Origin: Thauera sp. GDN1
GTDB lineage: Bacteria; Pseudomonadota; Gammaproteobacteria; Burkholderiales; Rhodocyclaceae
Assembly (NCBI RefSeq): GCF_029223545.1
Contig: NZ_CP097870.1
Location: forward strand, 1,798,001-1,862,000
Reading direction: 5' to 3'
DNA length: 64,000 nt
In this document: one piece after another, positions 53,702-62,682 of the stretch
Numbering within the stretch: position 1 is the stretch's first letter
Layout: each line of letters opens with the position of its first letter
Notes under the pieces: generated by a model
The model's input: only the letters and a program-made list of their open reading frames with translations
The model's database searches: none
What the model was told of the DNA's origin: nothing
Made by a program: the position numbers and the translations under genes

Positions 53702-54761
53702 GGATCAGGAATTCACGCTGCCGCCGCTGGAAGAGCGGCCGTTGGTTACGTTTGCGCTGTTTGCGTATAACCAGGAGAAATACATACGCGAGGCGGTTGA
53801 AGGGGCGTTTGCACAGACGTATGAGCCGTTGGAGATCATTCTTTCGGATGATTGCTCGACAGACTCGACGTTTCTAATCATGCAACAGATGGCTGACGAA
53901 TACGAAGGACCTCACACCGTCCGGGTCGTACGCAACGCATTCAACATGGGCGTCCTAAAGCACGTGTTTGAGCGGGGGCGAGACGTTCAGGGCAGTATCA
54001 TCGTGATGGCAGCCGGCGACGATATCTCCTTTCCCCATCGCACGGAAAGACTGGTGGGGGCGCTATTACGAAATCCAAATGCGGATGCAGTCTATTCATC
54101 TCTACATCTCATCGATAAACATGGGCAAGTGATAGATTCGAACGTGGTCAGACCGCATAGCTCCTCCCTGCCCCCGCTATACCTAAAACCTGAACCTCCA
54201 AATGAAAAAATAATACAAGGATGTTCGGCAGCATACAGAAAATATTTATTTCAAATTAGCTTACCCCCCGGAAACCCGCACCTTTCAGAAGACGTGCTCT
54301 TTTCATTTATAATAAACATTAATCATCGCGATATTATCTTCTTGGAGATCGCCTTGCTGCATTATCGATCACATGAAGAAGCCATCTCAAATCGACCATT
54401 AGCCAATCAAAAGAGCTCAATAGAGGAAGAAGAGCTCAACATGCTTAACACCGTAAAAAGAATAGAAAGTAGAATTAATTTTTTCAAGCTTCTATCCAAT
54501 AAAAAAGAAGAGCGAATAAATCATAAATTAATATGCAGCGAGCTTCGGCGCTGTACATTAATTAAATCTTGGAATGAACTATCAACAGCCCAGAGATTTA
54601 GCCGCCTACTGTGCGAGATAATATTTCACAAAGGGCGGTTAGCGAAATGGCAGACAGCTCGCCTACTTGGTAAATTTCCTCATTACCAACCGAAAGCATT
54701 TTTCGCCAAATTTCAAACGGACCGCTATCGTCAGACGCCGCCTAATAAAAATTTCATTTAG
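53694..54761 (+). CDS. GT2-family glycosyltransferase
   Basis: A 355-residue GT-A enzyme. It begins [22 protein letters not shown], then [12 protein letters not shown] and [18 protein letters not shown], the nucleotide-binding DxD-like region, and a C-terminal helical part. Sugar specificity is unknown. The GTG at 53694 is chosen (GTG at 53682 is an alternative); both overlap the fdtB end. GC falls markedly from about 53860 onwards, with many A/T-ending codons, a sign of a foreign origin for most of the gene. Confidence 0.87.
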   Translation: MAEDQEFTLPPLEERPLVTFALFAYNQEKYIREAVEGAFAQTYEPLEIILSDDCSTDSTFLIMQQMADEYEGPHTVRVVRNAFNMGVLKHVFERGRDVQGSIIVMAAGDDISFPHRTERLVGALLRNPNADAVYSSLHLIDKHGQVIDSNVVRPHSSSLPPLYLKPEPPNEKIIQGCSAAYRKYLFQISLPPGNPHLSEDVLFSFIININHRDIIFLEIALLHYRSHEEAISNRPLANQKSSIEEEELNMLNTVKRIESRINFFKLLSNKKEERINHKLICSELRRCTLIKSWNELSTAQRFSRLLCEIIFHKGRLAKWQTARLLGKFPHYQPKAFFAKFQTDRYRQTPPNKNFI

Positions 54762-54844
54762 CTACCCATCACAGATAAATAGTTAATAAGCCTGTTTCAA
54801 ATGATAGTTATCGCTGCCACTCACTCTACCCCTTTGGCATTTCC

Positions 54845-55804
54845 ATGAGCAGTCAGGCTTTAAAGCATCCTCTTGCAGTCGTTATACCGTTCTACAAAAA
54901 GCGCTTTCTGTTAGCCTTGCTTGATGCGCTGCTACAACAATCGGATCAGTCGTTCAATATTTATATCGGGGACGATTGCTCACCCGAAGATCCAAGCGAT
55001 CTTATCGCAGAGTTGAGTAGCCGTTTTCCGCTCAATTACTTCCGCTTCGCAAATCGATTGGGCGGTGTTTCGCTTGCCGCTCATTGGAACCGTTGTCTCG
55101 ACCTAACACAAGGCGAGCCCTGGATCTGGATCATTCCCGATGATGACCTCCCCGCCCCCAATTGCGTGGCCGAGTTTATGGCTGCGTTGCGTGAAGGCCG
55201 AGCTGAGGGTGTCAATGTGTTCGCATTTCCGGCCCGAGTCATAGACTCAACTGGGCACATAACGAGCGAAGGCGTACCCTTGCATGCCCCGGTTCGCAAT
55301 TACGATTTCTACTTGAAGCAACTCAAGGGCGAGATGCAGGGCTCAAGCCTCGGCGAGAACATTTTCCGGCGCGAGGCGCTGATGGGGCGCGGCGGTTTTG
55401 TCGAACTGCCGAAAGGCTGGGGCAGCGATCACGCAACGATCCTTCGTGCGAGCGCTGGCTCACTGATCGCCCCGCTGAATCGGGCATGGTTCGGATTTCG
55501 CCAGAGCGGGGACAACATTTCATCGCAGCGGGATGACGGCGCCGAGAAAATGCGCGCTCGAGTTTTGTTTGCGCATTGGCTGCGAGAAAACGCGGCCTTA
55601 CTTTCATCACCGCCTTCGGCCGAGTTCTATCGCTACTTCTACTGGAAAGGCGAGTATTACGCACTGCACCATTGGAAATTCAGCGCGGCACTTTTCTGGC
55701 AGTTATTGCAGCTACGCTGGGTCTGCCTCCGCTCTGCTAACGCACTAGCGGTGGTGCGCCTTTTCCTGACCAAACGGCGGCACGGTGGGGAGGCTGCACG
55801 TTGA
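54845..55804 (+). CDS. GT2-family glycosyltransferase
   Basis: A 319-residue GT-A enzyme starting LAVVIPFYKKRFLLALLDALL, with IYIGDDCSPEDPS, WIWIIPDDDLPAPNCV and GSDHATILRAS. Domain layout is complete. Donor and acceptor are unknown. An 83-base AT-rich gap precedes it. Its stop TGA overlaps the TTG start of the next gene, so the two are coupled. Confidence 0.87.
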   Translation: MSSQALKHPLAVVIPFYKKRFLLALLDALLQQSDQSFNIYIGDDCSPEDPSDLIAELSSRFPLNYFRFANRLGGVSLAAHWNRCLDLTQGEPWIWIIPDDDLPAPNCVAEFMAALREGRAEGVNVFAFPARVIDSTGHITSEGVPLHAPVRNYDFYLKQLKGEMQGSSLGENIFRREALMGRGGFVELPKGWGSDHATILRASAGSLIAPLNRAWFGFRQSGDNISSQRDDGAEKMRARVLFAHWLRENAALLSSPPSAEFYRYFYWKGEYYALHHWKFSAALFWQLLQLRWVCLRSANALAVVRLFLTKRRHGGEAAR

Positions 55805-56937
55805 CCGCCGTACTTCACCTCACTAGTTGGTACAGAAACCCTTGGAACCAACTTGAGGCCCCCTTCATCAAGGAACATTTCGACGCACTGCACGGACGAG
55901 TGCGGCAGGAGCTTTGGCATGTTCAAGTGCGTGATGATGGCCCTGGCCTTAAATGGCGATGTGGCCAAACGAGCGAGGTCGAGCGCTATGCGGTGTTCTT
56001 CGCTCCCCTTCCCTCAGGGCGGGCAGTCGAGTGGCTAACACTCCTGCTTTTGATTTTCGTGCGCCTGCGCCTAGGACGTAGGTGGTGGGACGTAGTGAAT
56101 GTGCATGTAGCTTATCCGCTTTTGCGCTTTCCAAAGCTGTTCCGCTGGCTCTTCGGACCCAAGGTAGTCATTACGGAGCATTGGTCGGCTTATCACCGCG
56201 GCTTTAACCTCGCGCCAGCGAACCCGGGCCGCCGACGGATTGCGGAAATTTTTCATCACAACATTCCCGTTGTGGCAGTTTCTCAGGCGCTGCTTACCGA
56301 CATCGTTCGCTTTGCGGGAACCGATCGCTTTCCTAAACACGTCGTTCCGAACGTTGTCGATCCGCGCCTGTTCTTCCCGTCCGCTTCGACGCCAAAAACC
56401 TTTGGACCCATCTGCCTAATGGTGGCCAGTTGGGCGCCAATCAAGAGGCCACTACTGGCGATGGCCGCGTTCGCGAAAATGCTATCGCGCTGGCCGTCTG
56501 CCCAGTTGCGTGTGATCGGCGGAGGACAGCAATTGCCTGCCATGAAGGAGTTCGTACACCGCGCCAAGTTGGAGCAGCACATTGTGTTCCTTGGGCCTCG
56601 CGACAAGGCCGCTGTTGCCTCCGAAATGCGCTCAGCTGATCTATTTCTCCATCCCTCGGAATACGAGACCTTCTCCGTCGTCTGTGCGGAGGCGCTATGC
56701 TCGGGCTTACCGGTGATTGCATCGAATGTAGGCGGAATCCCCGAGTTCGTTGATAAAACAAATGGCTTATTGGTGGAAAATACTGATAAAGCGTGGACTG
56801 AAGCTTTGGAGAGGGCGTTTTCCGAGATATCGAAGTGGGATCGTGTAACGATCGCTGAATCTGCACGAGAGCGTTTCACTCCGGATGTAGTGGGTTCCCG
56901 CCTTAGAGATACCTATATCAGCCATACAGCCAGGTAA
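55801..56937 (+). CDS. GT4-family glycosyltransferase
   Basis: A 378-residue GT-B enzyme. The N-terminal half includes FIKEHFDAL and VVNVHVAYPLLRFPK; the C-terminal half has GGGQQLPAMKEFVHRAKLEQHIVFLG and SEYETFSVVCAEALCSGLPVIASNVGGIPEFV, the E-x7-E nucleotide-sugar site. It starts with TTG at 55801 in a TTGA overlap with the preceding gene. Likely adds one sugar of the repeat unit; which one is unknown. Confidence 0.9.
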   Translation: MTAVLHLTSWYRNPWNQLEAPFIKEHFDALHGRVRQELWHVQVRDDGPGLKWRCGQTSEVERYAVFFAPLPSGRAVEWLTLLLLIFVRLRLGRRWWDVVNVHVAYPLLRFPKLFRWLFGPKVVITEHWSAYHRGFNLAPANPGRRRIAEIFHHNIPVVAVSQALLTDIVRFAGTDRFPKHVVPNVVDPRLFFPSASTPKTFGPICLMVASWAPIKRPLLAMAAFAKMLSRWPSAQLRVIGGGQQLPAMKEFVHRAKLEQHIVFLGPRDKAAVASEMRSADLFLHPSEYETFSVVCAEALCSGLPVIASNVGGIPEFVDKTNGLLVENTDKAWTEALERAFSEISKWDRVTIAESARERFTPDVVGSRLRDTYISHTAR

Positions 56938-56942
56938 GTGCT

Positions 56943-58124
56943 GTGCATACCTTAAGGTCGTCGAGCTCTGACAGAAATTCAGCAACAATTGACCATTGTA
57001 AATCTCGAAAAGCAGAATCTCTGAAATTAAAAACTTTTTTAGTGATCTCGCCAGAGCCGTGGCATGCCCACGCCGTAAGTAAGCACCACTACGCGATGAA
57101 CTTGGCAAGGCTGGATCATCTTGTTTTCTTCTTGGATCCTCCAGATGAGTCCTTGCAGGAGTTTTTCCTGGCCCCCATCGACGGACATCCAAACCTCACG
57201 GTTGTGCGCGGGCCAAAGGTTGCAGCGGGGCTTAGGTTTCATCCACCCTTCCTGCGGCGCTGGCGCGAGACGCTCTGGCTCGCCCGACTTGAAAAGACTA
57301 CCGGTTGCCATATAGATGCAATTTGGCTTTTCGAAAACTCGCGTTTCTTTGATCTTCGCTTTGCCGGCGACCGCTTGAAGATCTATCACCAGGTTGACCT
57401 GAATCAGGACTTCCAAGTAGAAACAGCCGCCGCCACCGCAGACATCTGCTTCTGCACGACGGACTTCATCCGTGATCGGCTTCTGCCCCATAACGCTCGG
57501 ACTTTCAAGATTCATCATGGGCTGGCTGCCCACGTAAGCCAGACTAAGTTGTCGGATCAACAGGAGGCTTGGTTTGATCAGACCGGGCCACACGCTGTGT
57601 ACATCGGCAACCTCGACATCGCCTATCTCGACGCTGAGTTGCTATCAGAAGCTGCACGAAGTTTTCCCGCTGTCCGCTTCCACTTTGTTGGCGGCTACAG
57701 CGAACACGGCGCGCTCCACACGCTCACCCAAGATCTTCCCAACGTGATCTGGTGGGGCAAGGTCGGTAGCGAGCTCATTCCGGCAATCCTTCAGCGGGTC
57801 GACGTACAGCTAGTGACTTACAAGGCGGCGGAATACCGGGCTCAATTAGCCAGCCCACACAAGTTCATGGAATACCTCGCCAGCGGCAAGGTAATAGTCG
57901 CTACCTACACCGATGAATACAAGGACAAGCGCCATCTCCTGGAGATGGTGGACGACAACGCGGACTATCTTGCCGCGTTTGGTCGAGTAATCCAGGGGCT
58001 TGACGAATACAACAGCCCCGCACGGCAGGCCGAGCGCAAAGCGTTTGCCGAAGAGCATTCCTACGAAAGACAACTTGACCGCGTATTCGGGCTTCTCCGG
58101 CAACACCAACTTTTACCCACCTGA
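56943..58124 (+). CDS. GT-B-fold glycosyltransferase
   Basis: A protein of up to 393 residues resembling GT-B transferases of the type found with GT4 enzymes in surface-glycan loci: FLVISPEPWHAHAVSKHHYAM, KIYHQVDLNQDF, AVYIGNLDIAYLDAELLSEA, FHFVGGYSEHG, and SPHKFMEYLASGKVIVAT for the donor site. The start is uncertain: the GTG at 56943 gives about 27 extra residues without similarity, and the domain begins near LKTFLVI. It follows the previous gene by five bases. Confidence 0.8.
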   Translation: MHTLRSSSSDRNSATIDHCKSRKAESLKLKTFLVISPEPWHAHAVSKHHYAMNLARLDHLVFFLDPPDESLQEFFLAPIDGHPNLTVVRGPKVAAGLRFHPPFLRRWRETLWLARLEKTTGCHIDAIWLFENSRFFDLRFAGDRLKIYHQVDLNQDFQVETAAATADICFCTTDFIRDRLLPHNARTFKIHHGLAAHVSQTKLSDQQEAWFDQTGPHAVYIGNLDIAYLDAELLSEAARSFPAVRFHFVGGYSEHGALHTLTQDLPNVIWWGKVGSELIPAILQRVDVQLVTYKAAEYRAQLASPHKFMEYLASGKVIVATYTDEYKDKRHLLEMVDDNADYLAAFGRVIQGLDEYNSPARQAERKAFAEEHSYERQLDRVFGLLRQHQLLPT

Positions 58125-58127
58125 ACC

Positions 58128-59375
58128 ATGGCCGCTTCTATGCCCCCAGCCCCAACCACAGTGGTGATCTTTCTCTACAACCGGCTCTTCGACCCGCTGA
58201 TCCAAGGCAACTTCTGGCTGTACATCAAGGATTACCTCGCATCACCCGCCTCATCGGTGAAGTTCCACGTCCTTACTTACGAAGACCCAAAGCATCCGCT
58301 CACTGCCGAACAGCTTGCGCTGGTCGAGCAGTGGCAGCGACAAGGACTGGAATGGACGGCCCTCACCTGGCACCCCGGCATGAGCCTCCTGCAGAAAGCC
58401 AAGGATGTGGCCGCCGGTTTTGCCGCCTTGGCCAGGCTCAGGCGTCGTGGCTATCGACACATCGTGTCGCTCGGATCGGTGGCCGGTTCATTCGCCTACA
58501 TGTGCGCCGCGGTACTGGGCATGCGCCTCTTTCTGTACCAATACGAACCCCACAGCGAGGTCTCGCGCGACGCCGGCGCATGGGACGAGAACAGCCTGCA
58601 GTACAAGCTCGCCTGGTTCTTCGAACGCAAGTCGGCGGAGTTCGCGCACGTGATCGCATCGGGCACCCGCTTCATGGGCGAGCGGCTGCATGACGAGTGG
58701 GGGGTGCGCGCGCGTTTCTTCCGCATCCCCACCGTCGTCAACGAGGACAAGTTCCACTTCGACGCAGCGGTCGGCCAGCAGGTGCGCGCCGAGCTCGGCA
58801 TCGGGCACGAACAACCGGTGCTGTTCTACACCGGCAAGTTCGGCGGGCTGTATTACGCCGAAGAGATCGCCCGTGCATTTGCCTGGCTGCGCGAGTACGA
58901 CCCGAATCTGCACCTGCTGATTGTGACGCCCAACGACGACGCCTACGTGCATGGCCTCTTTGCCAGCGCGGGCGTCGATCAGGCGCACTACTCGGTGTGC
59001 CACAGCGCCTACGACCAGATCGAGCGCTTTTACTTTGCGGGCGACCTGGGGCTGATCACCATTCCGCCGGGACCGGGCCAGAAGTTCCGGTCGAGCATCA
59101 AGGTGGGCGAGTACCTTTGCGCGGGCATGCCTTTCCTGACGCCGACCGGGGTGTCGGAAGATTACTTGCATGCGCGCGAGCGGGATGTGGGTGTGGTGGT
59201 GGACGACTTCAGCGAGCGCTCGATTCGCGCCGCTTGGCCGGAGATCCAGCGCTATCTGCAGCTGGATCGCGACGAGCGCCGTGCCCGCTGCCGCACCTTC
59301 GGGGTTGAGTACCGGGGTTTCTCCTCGCTCAACCCGATCTTCAAGTCGGCTATCGACGAACTGGTAAAGGAATAG
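58128..59375 (+). CDS. GT4-like glycosyltransferase
   Basis: A 415-residue protein with GT-B features: VVIFLYNRLFDPLIQGNFWLYI at the start, PVLFYTGKFGGLYYAEEIARAFA opening the second Rossmann half, and FRSSIKVGEYLCAGMPFLTPTGVSEDYL at the donor site. High GC returns in this gene after the AT-richer ones before it. The specific linkage is unknown. Three bases separate it from the preceding stop. Confidence 0.82.
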   Translation: MAASMPPAPTTVVIFLYNRLFDPLIQGNFWLYIKDYLASPASSVKFHVLTYEDPKHPLTAEQLALVEQWQRQGLEWTALTWHPGMSLLQKAKDVAAGFAALARLRRRGYRHIVSLGSVAGSFAYMCAAVLGMRLFLYQYEPHSEVSRDAGAWDENSLQYKLAWFFERKSAEFAHVIASGTRFMGERLHDEWGVRARFFRIPTVVNEDKFHFDAAVGQQVRAELGIGHEQPVLFYTGKFGGLYYAEEIARAFAWLREYDPNLHLLIVTPNDDAYVHGLFASAGVDQAHYSVCHSAYDQIERFYFAGDLGLITIPPGPGQKFRSSIKVGEYLCAGMPFLTPTGVSEDYLHARERDVGVVVDDFSERSIRAAWPEIQRYLQLDRDERRARCRTFGVEYRGFSSLNPIFKSAIDELVKE

Positions 59376-59382
59376 AGAAACA

Positions 59383-60375
59383 ATGCACGTCAATTTTCCG
59401 CATATCCTGGTTACCGGAGGCGTGGGCTCGGTTGGCCGATCGATGATCGTGCGCCTGCTCGAGGAGCACCCCGAGGTCGAGCGCATCACGATCTTTTCGC
59501 GCGACGAACACAAGCAGACGGATATGGCGCAGGAGCTGGGTGCGTATGCGTCGCGCTTGCGCTTCGTGATTGGCGACATCCGCAACCCTGCGCGCATCGC
59601 CGAGGCGCTGAGTGGTGTGGATGCCGTGATCCACACGGCTGCAATGCGCCTGGTGCCCGCTGCAGAAGCCAACCCGTTCGAGTGCGTGAATACGAATGTG
59701 GAAGGCACGCGGAACCTGATCCGCGCGGCAAAGCAGGCGGGCGTGAAAAAGGTGGTCGGGATCTCGTCCGACAAGGCAGTGGCCCCCACCACCGCCTATG
59801 GCTCGACCAAGTTCCTGATGGAACGGCTGCTCATCGAGGCGGACCGCGAGGGCGACACCCGGTTCTCGATGGTGCGCTACGCGAACATCCTGAGCAGCCG
59901 CAGCTCGGTCGCGCCGCTCTTCCTGCGCCTGCGCACCACGGGCGTGTTGCCGATCACCGACCCGACGATGACGCGCTTCTCGATCACCATGCGCGAAGGC
60001 ACGGACCTGATCATGCATGCGCTGACGCAGGGCTGGGGCGGCGACATCGTGTGTCCGGTGTGCCCGTCGTACCGGGTCGCCGACATGGCGATGGCGATCG
60101 CCCCGGAGGCCGAGCACCGGATCATCGGCGCACGGCCTGGCGAGAAGAAGCACGAGGCGATGTACAGCCTGGTCGAGGCGCCCAACACCGTGCGCCTCGG
60201 CCGTTACGTGGTGATCTCGCCCGTGAGCGGGCGCTGGAAGGCACCGGAGTTTGCCGCTGCGACTGGCGCCGTTGCGGTGGACCCGCAGCGCGAATACGAC
60301 TCGGGCAGCAACGAGCAGTGGCTGAGCGTGGAAGAGATCCGCAACCTGGTCGCGCGGGAGCTGTGTGCCGCCTGA
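59383..60375 (+). CDS. CapD/PseB-like nucleotide-sugar 4,6-dehydratase
   Basis: A 330-residue short-chain dehydrogenase of the polysaccharide-biosynthesis group. It starts HILVTGGVGSVGRSMIVRLLEE (NAD-binding GxxGxxG), with VIGDIRN, VIHTAAMRLVP and GISSDKAVAPTTAYGSTKFLME holding the Ser/Tyr/Lys catalytic residues (YxxxK). Relatives act on UDP-GlcNAc (FlaA1, CapD, PseB). It would supply a 4-keto-6-deoxy or epimerised amino sugar to the glycan. Seven bases follow the preceding stop. Confidence 0.87.
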   Translation: MHVNFPHILVTGGVGSVGRSMIVRLLEEHPEVERITIFSRDEHKQTDMAQELGAYASRLRFVIGDIRNPARIAEALSGVDAVIHTAAMRLVPAAEANPFECVNTNVEGTRNLIRAAKQAGVKKVVGISSDKAVAPTTAYGSTKFLMERLLIEADREGDTRFSMVRYANILSSRSSVAPLFLRLRTTGVLPITDPTMTRFSITMREGTDLIMHALTQGWGGDIVCPVCPSYRVADMAMAIAPEAEHRIIGARPGEKKHEAMYSLVEAPNTVRLGRYVVISPVSGRWKAPEFAAATGAVAVDPQREYDSGSNEQWLSVEEIRNLVARELCAA

Positions 60376-61234
60376 TTCGACCGCTGCGCCGGACATGAAC
60401 GCGCCACGCGTTTCGATCATCACCCCTGCATACAACGCCGCGCGCTACCTTCCGCAGGCAGTCGCCTCTGTGATCGAACAGAGCTTCCAGAACTGGGAGC
60501 TGATCATCATCAACGACGGTAGTACGGACGCCACGCGCGACTACCTCGACACCCTGACCGACCCCAGGATTCGCGTTATCCATCAGGAGAATGGGGGCGT
60601 GAGCCGCGCGCGCAATGCGGGCCTGGAGTGTGCGCGGGGGGCGTTCGTGACGTTTATGGATGCGGATGACGCACTGCCGCGGGGGAGTCTGGCGGTGCGA
60701 GTGCGCTATCTCGATGCTCATCCCGAAGTGACCGTTGTGGATGGGCGGATCACGATCAAGGATGCGGCGCTTGCGACGACGCTGCGCGAACGGGTTGGCG
60801 GCAATCGGGGCCCTTATTTTTCGCGGCTTATCCGGCTGGATTCGTCGGTGTTCTTTGGTGTGGCCGTGATGGTTCGCCGGGCAGCCATTGGGACGACACG
60901 CTTTGAGAACGGATTGAGTCACTGCGAGGACTTGTTGTTTCTGTTGGAGGCAGCCAACAAAAGGGACTGGGTTTATGGGGCAGTGGATGAGGCTGTGTAT
61001 TTGTATCGCACGGGGGCGGGGTCGGCGATGAGTGATCTGGAGGGGCTGGAGAGCGGGTATTTGTATTTGTACGGGCGCTGCCGGTTGCTTGAGGAGGCTA
61101 CGGCCGAGGATCTAGCGTATCTGTATCGAAGGATACGGAGGATTCTGGTGCGGAGTTGGTTGCGGCGAGGTCAGCTTAGCCGAGCACTGAAATTCTATAT
61201 ACGACTTAAGAGCTTAGCTAACTTTAAATTATAA
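60365..61234 (+). CDS. GT2-family glycosyltransferase
   Basis: A 289-residue GT-A enzyme: VSIITPAYNAARYLPQAVASVIEQS, ELIIINDGSTDATRDYL, GVSRARNAGLECARG and TFMDADDALP with the DxD-like metal site. Start may be GTG 60365 (overlapping the dehydratase stop) or ATG 60395. From about 60590 the coding strand becomes G-rich with GGG glycine codons, as in the fdtB tail, then turns AT-rich at the 3' end. Confidence 0.88.
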   Translation: MPPDSTAAPDMNAPRVSIITPAYNAARYLPQAVASVIEQSFQNWELIIINDGSTDATRDYLDTLTDPRIRVIHQENGGVSRARNAGLECARGAFVTFMDADDALPRGSLAVRVRYLDAHPEVTVVDGRITIKDAALATTLRERVGGNRGPYFSRLIRLDSSVFFGVAVMVRRAAIGTTRFENGLSHCEDLLFLLEAANKRDWVYGAVDEAVYLYRTGAGSAMSDLEGLESGYLYLYGRCRLLEEATAEDLAYLYRRIRRILVRSWLRRGQLSRALKFYIRLKSLANFKL

Positions 61235-61266
61235 ATATAACTTACTCGGTTTCTCGCTCCATAAAA

Positions 61267-61653
61267 TTGATCTCACACCTCAAGAACCAGTATTTAAAAA
61301 GATTTATCCTATCAGGCGCACTATCGACCGGCATTCATTATTTTATCTACTGGTCTATGCTAGTGGCTACACCATTTCACCCTGCAGCGGCATCATCACT
61401 TGGTTATCTTACAGGCTCTTTTTGTAGTTACATCACTAATTATCACTACACATTTAAGAGCAGAAAACAACATAGCCATACAATTTTTATTTTTTTTCTA
61501 ATGGTCGCAACCGGATTCATGATAAACGCGACTGTGGTCTACCTGCTAACAGACACATTTAAGCTTTCCGCTTGGTTCGCACAGGTAATAGCTACAGCAA
61601 CTAGTTTTATATTCAATTATCTGGTATCAAAAAATGTCATCTTTAATAAATAA
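61267..61653 (+). CDS. GtrA-family membrane protein
   Basis: A 128-residue protein with four membrane helices and the GtrA pattern: RFILSGALSTGIHYFIYW, LGYLTGSFCSYITNYHYTF, then two more helices and IFNYLVSKNVIFNK. GtrA proteins are thought to flip polyprenyl-phosphate-glucose or similar. TTG at 61267 is the only good in-frame start near the domain. The codons are AT-rich. Its end overlaps the next gene by 20 bases, so translation is coupled. Confidence 0.87.
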   Translation: MISHLKNQYLKRFILSGALSTGIHYFIYWSMLVATPFHPAAASSLGYLTGSFCSYITNYHYTFKSRKQHSHTIFIFFLMVATGFMINATVVYLLTDTFKLSAWFAQVIATATSFIFNYLVSKNVIFNK

Positions 61654-62614
61654 ACACAACCAAAAGCTGATATCGATAATTGTGCCGGCCTACAACGAAG
61701 AGACAACCATCGAAAAGTTCTATTTTCGAGTCTCTGAGGTCATGAAACAGATCCCAAATTATCAGTTTGAACTCCTCTTTATCGACGACGGAAGCTCTGA
61801 CTCGACACGGCAGATTATAAATAGACTTTTAGAGCAAGATAAACGAGTGTGCGCTATTCACCTTTCGAGAAATTTTGGCAAAGAAGCTGCAATGTCGGCA
61901 GGCTTGGACTTCGCTGAAGGTGATGCGGTTGCAATATTTGACGTTGATCTCCAAGATCCCCCTGAATTACTAATTCAGTTTGTTGAGCACTGGGAGAGAG
62001 GCTACGACACCGTCTACGCGAAAAGAACTCGCCGGGAGGGAGAAACGTGGCTCAAGAAAACAACGGCCACACTGTTCTACAAATTGATCGCAAAGATCTC
62101 GCATGTTTCGATTCCACCAAACACTGGCGACTGCCGTCTAATGAGCAGAAGGGTTGTTGACGAGCTTATCAAGCTCCGAGAGCATCACCGATTCATGAAA
62201 GGCCTATTTGCTTGGGTGGGCTTCCCAGCGATAGCTGTTGAATACGTCCGCGACCCACGCATTTCCGGTACAACGAAATTTAATTACTTTAAGCTTTGGA
62301 ATTTTGCACTCGAAGGCATTACCTCCTTCACCACAGCGCCTTTAAAAATGGCTTCATATATAGGGTTCTTTCTAGCCTTTTTTTCATTCCTCGCGGGAAT
62401 ATGGATAATATTTAAAACGTTGTACTGGGGCGAGGTAGTTCAGGGCTACCCAACGCTAATCGTAAGCTTGCTATTTCTCAGCGGACTGCAAATTATGTTT
62501 ATTGGCGTTATTGGAGAGTACATCGGGAGGATTTTTGGCGAATCCAAAAATCGCCCTCTTTACATCATTGAGTCAGTCAGAAAATACCGAAACGACTTGA
62601 GATCTACTGATTAA
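61634..62614 (+). CDS. GtrB-like polyprenyl-phosphate glycosyltransferase
   Basis: A 326-residue GT2 enzyme of the DPM1/GtrB type. The catalytic part has ISIIVPAYNEETTIEKFY, LLFIDDGSSDSTRQII, HLSRNFGKEAAMSAGLD and AIFDVDLQDPPELL, followed by two C-terminal membrane helices (MASYIGFFLAFFSFLAGIW; SLLFLSGLQIMFIGVIGEYIGRI). It should load a sugar onto undecaprenyl phosphate for use outside the membrane. It pairs with the GtrA gene just before and the membrane transferase after. Confidence 0.92.
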   Translation: MSSLINKHNQKLISIIVPAYNEETTIEKFYFRVSEVMKQIPNYQFELLFIDDGSSDSTRQIINRLLEQDKRVCAIHLSRNFGKEAAMSAGLDFAEGDAVAIFDVDLQDPPELLIQFVEHWERGYDTVYAKRTRREGETWLKKTTATLFYKLIAKISHVSIPPNTGDCRLMSRRVVDELIKLREHHRFMKGLFAWVGFPAIAVEYVRDPRISGTTKFNYFKLWNFALEGITSFTTAPLKMASYIGFFLAFFSFLAGIWIIFKTLYWGEVVQGYPTLIVSLLFLSGLQIMFIGVIGEYIGRIFGESKNRPLYIIESVRKYRNDLRSTD

Positions 62615-62682
62615 TAATCGCCCGAGCCAATTTTAATTAATATTTGATCAATACAACTCTAAATAATAAAACAAAGCACGCC